Shown here: piece by piece, positions 60,361-64,000 of the stretch | How positions within the stretch are numbered: the first letter of the stretch is position 1 | How the letters are laid out: each line of letters starts with the position of its first letter | Assembly (NCBI RefSeq): GCF_037029465.1 | Contig: NZ_JAYMEM010000003.1 | Span: forward strand, 186,001-250,000 | Reading direction: 5' to 3' | DNA from: Mesoflavibacter sp037029465 | GTDB lineage: Bacteria > Bacteroidota > Bacteroidia > Flavobacteriales > Flavobacteriaceae | Length of the DNA: 64,000 bases | Made by a program: the position numbers and the translations under genes | Notes under the pieces: model-generated | The model's database searches: none | The model's input: the letters and a program-made list of their open reading frames with translations, nothing else | What the model was told of the DNA's origin: nothing

Positions 60361-60385
60361 CTTAAAAAATTAAATTATTTAGTTT

Positions 60386-60393
60386 CAAAAATA
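60386..60393 (-). promoter_or_regulatory. -7 promoter element (TATTTTTG) of the DUF1684 gene
   Basis: The minus strand reads TATTTTTG, 25 bases before ATG 60360. It lies 21 bases from the divergent element at 60415. Confidence 0.55.
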
Positions 60394-60414
60394 CAACTTA
60401 TTAAAAATTTTACT

Positions 60415-60422
60415 TAGCTTTG
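60415..60422 (+). promoter_or_regulatory. -7 promoter element (TAGCTTTG) of the leader transcript
   Basis: TAGCTTTG lies 21 bases before the small ORF at 60444. It is the only TAnnTTTG element on the plus strand before the MFS gene at 60634. Confidence 0.55.
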
Positions 60423-60443
60423 ATTCAAACTTTTAAGAAAATA

Positions 60444-60527
60444 ATGAAAAGAGTCAACACATATTGTCAGCAACAAACCACTTCTATTAAGGATTGCGAT
60501 AGAAGAAGGACGCTTTATATGTTTTGA
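60444..60527 (+). CDS. Candidate 27-residue leader peptide upstream of a terminator
   Basis: A short open frame encodes MKRVNTYCQQQTTSIKDCDR plus seven more residues (RRTLYMF). It lies between the TAGCTTTG element at 60415 and a terminator at 60555. The peptide has no recognisable domain; a basic cluster (DRRR) lies near its end. It could be a regulatory leader peptide for the MFS gene, a small protein, or non-coding RNA sequence that happens to be open. No homolog evidence is available from the sequence alone. Confidence 0.35.
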   Translation: MKRVNTYCQQQTTSIKDCDRRRTLYMF

Positions 60528-60554
60528 TCATTTAGATATCAATTTTAAGAATAT

Positions 60555-60586
60555 AAAAAGTCCTACTTCATTGTTGGACTTTTTTA
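60555..60586 (+). terminator. Intrinsic terminator or attenuator upstream of the MFS gene
   Basis: AAAAAGTCC (60555-60563) and GGACTTTTT (60576-60584) form a 9-bp stem followed by T residues. Nine loop bases, ACTTCATTG (60565-60573), are perfectly complementary to CAATGAAGT at 60598-60606, giving a second, mutually exclusive structure. Confidence 0.65.
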
Positions 60587-60633
60587 TTTTTAAGCCGCAA
60601 TGAAGTCGATCTTTTTTAAAACCAACCAAAAAA

Positions 60634-61854
60634 ATGAAAAGATTACTTACACTTTATTTAAACACCTTTGATGGGCTATCAAGAGAAGTTTGGTGGCTAG
60701 CATTAATCACATTAATCAATCGTGCTGGTACGATGGTTATTCCTTTTTTATCATTGTATCTTACTGAAGATTTAGGGTTTTCTCCATCTACAGTTGGATC
60801 TATAATGGCTGCTTTTGGATTAGGATCTGTTGTAGGATCTTGGTTAGGCGGAAAGTTAACCGATAAGATTGGCTACTATAGAATTATGGTATTTAGCCTT
60901 TTTGTATCTGGTTTGTTATTTATTTACCTGCAATATTTAAAAACAGTACTTAGTTTATCTATTGGTATTTTTGTTTTAATGCTAGTTGCAGATATGTTTA
61001 GACCTGCCATGTTTGTGGCATTAAGCGCATATAGTAAACCCGAAAACAAAACACGAAGTGTGACATTAATTAGATTAGCTATTAATTTAGGTTTTTCAGC
61101 TGGTCCTGCAGTTGGCGGATTAATTATTGCTGGTTTAGGTTATAATGGATTATTTTGGGTAGATGGTATAACTTGTATTTTGGCTACTTTACTGTTAATT
61201 CAACTATTAAATCCTAAAAAATCTAAGGTTTTAGACGAAGTTAAAGTAGAAGAGCCTTACTCAGCATACAAAGACAAAGCTTTTATTATCTTCCTATTTG
61301 CCTTATTTTTATTTGGAGTCATGTTCTTGCAATATTTCTCTACCATGCCAATATATTACAGAGACAGTCACTTTTTATCAGAGCCAGAAATAGGTTTACT
61401 ATTAGGTGCTAATGGTTTTTTTATCTTTTTATTAGAAATGCCTCTTATAAAATGGCTAGAAAACACAAGATTTAATAAAGTAACTCTTATTTGGTTTGGT
61501 GCGTTATTAACAAGTTTAAGCCTTTTAATTTTAAACTTTACAACGTGGTCTGGCATACTAATTATTGGTATGTTTTTAATGACAGTTGGAGAGATGATTG
61601 CGTTTCCGTTTGCCAATGCATTTGCTTTACAACAAGCTAAAAAAGGAAATCAAGGAGAATATATGGCATTATACTCTATTGCTTTTTCTTTTGCTCATAT
61701 ATTTGGTCATAAAGCAGGTTTAGAAAGTGTTAGCGCATACGGTTTTGATAACACATGGTACATATTTACAGTAGTTGGTGCATTGTGTATGTTTTTACTT
61801 TTTGTTTTAAAACAGTTTTTAAAAGCAAAAAAGACAAAACGCATTCGCATTTAA
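60634..61854 (+). CDS. MFS transporter (MdtH-like)
   Basis: A 406-residue major facilitator with about twelve membrane segments. The helix 2-3 loop has GSWLGGKLTDKIGYYRIM, the GxxxDRxGRR-type motif A in its GGKLTDKIGY variant. Helix 5 has INLGFSAGPAVGGLIIAGLG (motif C-like), and VDGITCILATLLLIQLL follows. It has the usual 6 + 6 layout with a central loop around residues 195-215 (PKKSKVLDEVKVEEPYSAYK). No own -7 element was found; expression may depend on read-through from the 60415 leader. The substrate is unknown. Confidence 0.88.
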   Translation: MKRLLTLYLNTFDGLSREVWWLALITLINRAGTMVIPFLSLYLTEDLGFSPSTVGSIMAAFGLGSVVGSWLGGKLTDKIGYYRIMVFSLFVSGLLFIYLQYLKTVLSLSIGIFVLMLVADMFRPAMFVALSAYSKPENKTRSVTLIRLAINLGFSAGPAVGGLIIAGLGYNGLFWVDGITCILATLLLIQLLNPKKSKVLDEVKVEEPYSAYKDKAFIIFLFALFLFGVMFLQYFSTMPIYYRDSHFLSEPEIGLLLGANGFFIFLLEMPLIKWLENTRFNKVTLIWFGALLTSLSLLILNFTTWSGILIIGMFLMTVGEMIAFPFANAFALQQAKKGNQGEYMALYSIAFSFAHIFGHKAGLESVSAYGFDNTWYIFTVVGALCMFLLFVLKQFLKAKKTKRIRI

Positions 61855-61880
61855 AACTTATGTTAACCCATTGTGCATTT

Positions 61881-62040
61881 ATGATTTCAAAATCATAATT
61901 AAGCGTCAGTTCGAGTGATTTTGAGGAACGAGAAATTGTATCGAGAACTTATTTAAATTAAAAAATTCTTATTCTCGATACAGATTTTACTCATTTTCAA
62001 TCGTAAAACCCACTCGAATTGACGAATTTTATCATTATGC
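61881..62040. repeat. Long imperfect palindromic intergenic element
   Basis: The outer arms CGTCAGTTCGAGTG (61904-61917) and CACTCGAATTGACG (62011-62024) match at 13 of 14 positions. Inner arms TGTATCGAGAA (61937-61947) and TTCTCGATACA (61972-61982) are perfect. A further small hairpin ATGATTT/AAATCAT lies at 61881-61896. Read together it is a large foldable element of a type seen repeatedly between genes in Flavobacteriaceae. Here there is one copy, in the gap before ypdA. Confidence 0.65.
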
Positions 62041-62096
62041 ATAAGAATGTTTTGTTAATGTAGTACAACTAATAAAACAAAGTTTATCTAAAGCAT

Positions 62097-62104
62097 TAAC
62101 TTTG
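62097..62104 (+). promoter_or_regulatory. -7 promoter element (TAACTTTG) of ypdA
   Basis: TAACTTTG ends 8 bases before ATG 62113, so the transcript would be nearly leaderless. Confidence 0.55.
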
Positions 62105-62112
62105 CAAGGTCT

Positions 62113-63084
62113 ATGGAAACAACAAATTTAGATATCATCATTATAGGCGCAGGTCCAATTGGTATTGCCTGCGCTTTAGAATGCCAAAAACGTAATTGGA
62201 ATTATTTAGTGATAGAAAAAGGTGCGTTAACCAACTCTTTATTTAATTATCCTTTAAATATGACGTTCTTTTCTACTTCACAAAAATTAGAAATAGATAA
62301 CATCCCGTTTATAAGTAATAATCCAAAACCTACACGCAATGAAGCATTAGAATATTACCGACGTGTAACAACTTCTAATCATTTAAATATTAATTTATAT
62401 GAAGAAGTAAAAAACATAAGTAAAAACAATGCGCGTTTTGAAGTTGCCACTAACAAAAACAGCTACAGCGCTAAACAAGTAATTATCGCTACTGGTTTTT
62501 ATGACATCCCAAATTTGTTGAATATTCCTGGCGAAGATTTACCAAAAGTGTTTCATTATTACAAAGAAGCACATCCGTTTACCTTACAAAATGTAGCGGT
62601 TGTTGGCGCAAGTAATTCTTCTGTAGATGCTGCTTTAGAAATTTATCGTAAAGGCGGAAACGTAACTATGATTGTTAGAGGTGAAACTATTGGCGAACGC
62701 GTTAAATATTGGGTAAGACCAGATATTTTAAACCGAATTGAAGAAGGTAGCATTAAAGCATATTTTAATTCTGAAATCACGTCTATTGACACAGATTTTA
62801 TAGAAATTAAAACACCAGAAGGCAACAAGAAACTACCAAATGATTATGTTATTGCTTTAACAGGTTACCAGCCCAATTTTAAGTTTTTAGATCAAGCTGG
62901 CATTGAGTTTTCTGAAGACAAAAAACACATCCCAAATTACAATCCAGACACTATGGAGTCTAACGTTGAAGGACTTTATCTTGCTGGTGTTATTTGTGGC
63001 GGTATGGAAACACACAAATGGTTTATCGAGAATTCTCGCATTCATGCAAAGCTAATTGCAGAAGATATTGCGTCTAAAAGCTAA
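62113..63084 (+). CDS. ypdA: YpdA family putative bacillithiol disulfide reductase
   Basis: A flavoprotein oxidoreductase of 323 residues. The FAD-binding GxGxxG is in LDIIIIGAGPIGIACALE. The family-specific SLFNYPLNMTFFSTSQKLEI follows, and the NADPH-binding loop is VAVVGASNSSVDAALE. ALTGYQPNFKFLD ends the second domain. In Firmicutes, YpdA reduces bacillithiol disulfide; bacillithiol or an analogue in this organism is an inference. It is convergent with the AsnC-type regulator and overlaps its stop by 4 bases. Confidence 0.88.
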   Translation: METTNLDIIIIGAGPIGIACALECQKRNWNYLVIEKGALTNSLFNYPLNMTFFSTSQKLEIDNIPFISNNPKPTRNEALEYYRRVTTSNHLNINLYEEVKNISKNNARFEVATNKNSYSAKQVIIATGFYDIPNLLNIPGEDLPKVFHYYKEAHPFTLQNVAVVGASNSSVDAALEIYRKGGNVTMIVRGETIGERVKYWVRPDILNRIEEGSIKAYFNSEITSIDTDFIEIKTPEGNKKLPNDYVIALTGYQPNFKFLDQAGIEFSEDKKHIPNYNPDTMESNVEGLYLAGVICGGMETHKWFIENSRIHAKLIAEDIASKS

Positions 63085-63521
63085 AGTTTTTTTATCGCAT
63101 TGTTTTTTACCACATGAGATAAGATAATCTGCGTTTTACATTCGCCATAAACAATTAATTGGTCAATAAAACTCTCTAAATGCTTTTGGTTTTTTAGGAT
63201 CACTTCCATAACGATGTTTTCATTACCCGTAATTCGGTAGCAATTAACAACTTCATCGTAAGATTTTACCTTTTCTAAAAATGGTTTTAATTTCCCCATA
63301 AAAGCTTGCAAAGTGATCAACGCTTTTAACTGATAACCAACTTCAAAAGGCGAAATTAATGTGATATGATTTTGAATAATTCCTAAATCTTCCATCTTTT
63401 TTATGCGCTCTGAAACTGCTGGAGACGTAATACCAACTTGCCTACCAATTTCGGCATTAGATTGCCTTGCATTTTGCTGTAAACACCTTAAAATCTTCCA
63501 GTTAAGAGTATCAATATTCAT
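63081..63521 (-). CDS. Lrp/AsnC family transcriptional regulator
   Basis: A 146-residue leucine-responsive regulator-type protein. The N-terminal helix-turn-helix is NSNAEIGRQVGITSPAVSER, with IKKMEDLGIIQNHITLI following. The ligand-binding RAM domain has VNCYRITGNENIVMEVILK and LIVYGECKTQIILS. Targets are not known; ypdA is convergent (4-base overlap), so it is a neighbour rather than a clear target. A TATATTTG element lies at 63560-63567. Confidence 0.9.
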   Translation of the reverse strand: MNIDTLNWKILRCLQQNARQSNAEIGRQVGITSPAVSERIKKMEDLGIIQNHITLISPFEVGYQLKALITLQAFMGKLKPFLEKVKSYDEVVNCYRITGNENIVMEVILKNQKHLESFIDQLIVYGECKTQIILSHVVKNNAIKKL

Positions 63522-63559
63522 TTTTAAAGAATTATTTTAAAATATTTTAATTTTTAAAG

Positions 63560-63567
63560 CAAATATA
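63560..63567 (-). promoter_or_regulatory. -7 promoter element (TATATTTG) of the AsnC-type gene
   Basis: The minus strand reads TATATTTG, 38 bases before ATG 63521. Confidence 0.55.
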
Positions 63568-63611
63568 ATATTTTACTTTAAAAACTAAAGACGAAAACGT
63601 TATCTTGTTAC

Positions 63612-63619
63612 TAATTTTG
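63612..63619 (+). promoter_or_regulatory. -7 promoter element (TAATTTTG)
   Basis: TAATTTTG lies 20 bases before ATG 63640 and is divergent from 63560-63567. Confidence 0.55.
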
Positions 63620-63639
63620 ATAAAAAGAAAAATTAAAAC

Positions 63640-64000
63640 ATGTCGGCTCAAATCCCATCTCATCTATCAGATTTACCTATTTACAAACAGGCAGTCCAGA
63701 TTTTTACGCTGTCTAGAAGTATTTCTTCTTACTTAAATCAAGATTTAGCGTATTTATATGAAGATGGAAAAGAAGATCATAACATCTACTTTTCTGGTGA
63801 TATTGTGCAACAATCTGAATCTTTAGCTCCAGAAATTATTAATGCCGAATTACAACGTCATTCTGATAAAAAGCATAAACACGCTGCTTCTGTAAGACGT
63901 TTAACCAACAGACTTTATAGAAATTGTAAGCGTCTTGAAACTTGCAATAGCAACGGTAAAGATTATTTACCGCTTTTAAGACGAGAGTTAAAAAAGTTTA
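63640..64000 (+). CDS. Uncharacterised protein, 3' truncated by the window edge
   Basis: An open frame from ATG 63640 to the edge encodes at least 120 residues. The start is MSAQIPSHLSDLPIYKQAVQ; a helix-rich, charged stretch follows, with IFTLSRSISSYL, KKHKHAASVRRL and NRLYRNCKRLETC near the end. No signal peptide or membrane segment is seen. I do not recognise the family. The promoter element at 63612 and intact frame support a real gene. Confidence 0.65.
   Translation, partial: MSAQIPSHLSDLPIYKQAVQIFTLSRSISSYLNQDLAYLYEDGKEDHNIYFSGDIVQQSESLAPEIINAELQRHSDKKHKHAASVRRLTNRLYRNCKRLETCNSNGKDYLPLLRRELKKF

Overview
The window looks like chromosomal DNA from a marine-type member of the Flavobacteriaceae (Bacteroidota). 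The base composition is strongly AT-rich. Many genes are preceded by the Bacteroidota -7 promoter element TAnnTTTG instead of a Shine-Dalgarno/sigma70 arrangement. Four large secreted proteins end in type B type IX secretion (T9SS) sorting domains, and several families present are typical of flavobacteria (DUF6268, DUF4920, TIGR01777, YpdA, lone cysH and sucC). The genus cannot be fixed from this window. I saw no rRNA, tRNA, CRISPR array, insertion sequence or prophage.

Layout. 1-10.6 kb is an envelope polysaccharide region. It holds the end of dapD, a lipopolysaccharide kinase-like gene that seems to start with ATT, a GT9 heptosyltransferase-like enzyme, a methyltransferase, three GT2 enzymes around a polysaccharide deacetylase, and a very AT-rich four-gene minus-strand operon (three GT4 enzymes and a polysaccharide pyruvyl transferase). 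10.6-17.6 kb is housekeeping: threonylcarbamoyl-AMP synthase, CCA-adding enzyme, GNAT, heme A synthase, a pRiA4b ORF-3-like protein, a convergent gene with kinase-like motifs, and an ABC transporter pair. 17.6-30.2 kb holds four consecutive secreted proteins built from a shared ~92-residue two-cysteine repeat (4, 1, 11 and 2 copies by eye), all ending in a type B T9SS domain. 30.3-44 kb carries uvrB, a TerB-like gene, DUF1456, cysH, sucC, lysA, a histidine kinase/response regulator pair, an M28 peptidase, PPK2 and two exported proteins.

43.5-48.7 kb is a tightly overlapping five-gene minus-strand operon: ABC ATPase, ABC permease, MscS channel, DUF6268 outer-membrane protein and an NtrC-type regulator with no DNA-binding domain. 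49-64 kb carries grpE-dnaJ, a YceI lipoprotein, an epimerase, mnmD with two small lipoproteins (one heme c-like), ilvE, a MazG-like hydrolase, a dipeptidyl peptidase III, an SRPBCC/GyrI-like fusion with crcB, a DUF1684 lipoprotein, an MFS transporter behind an attenuator-like leader, ypdA, an Lrp/AsnC regulator, and the start of an unrecognised gene.

Several gene starts were moved from the longest possible frame to an internal ATG because a TAnnTTTG element lies across or just upstream of the longer start. Non-coding structures of note are three dispersed-repeat-like elements (stop-anchored GAAGAC repeats at 4583 and 55444, a GC-rich element at 40361, a long imperfect palindrome at 61881) and the 60415-60606 leader. 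Family names come from recognising motifs by eye; no database search was run.
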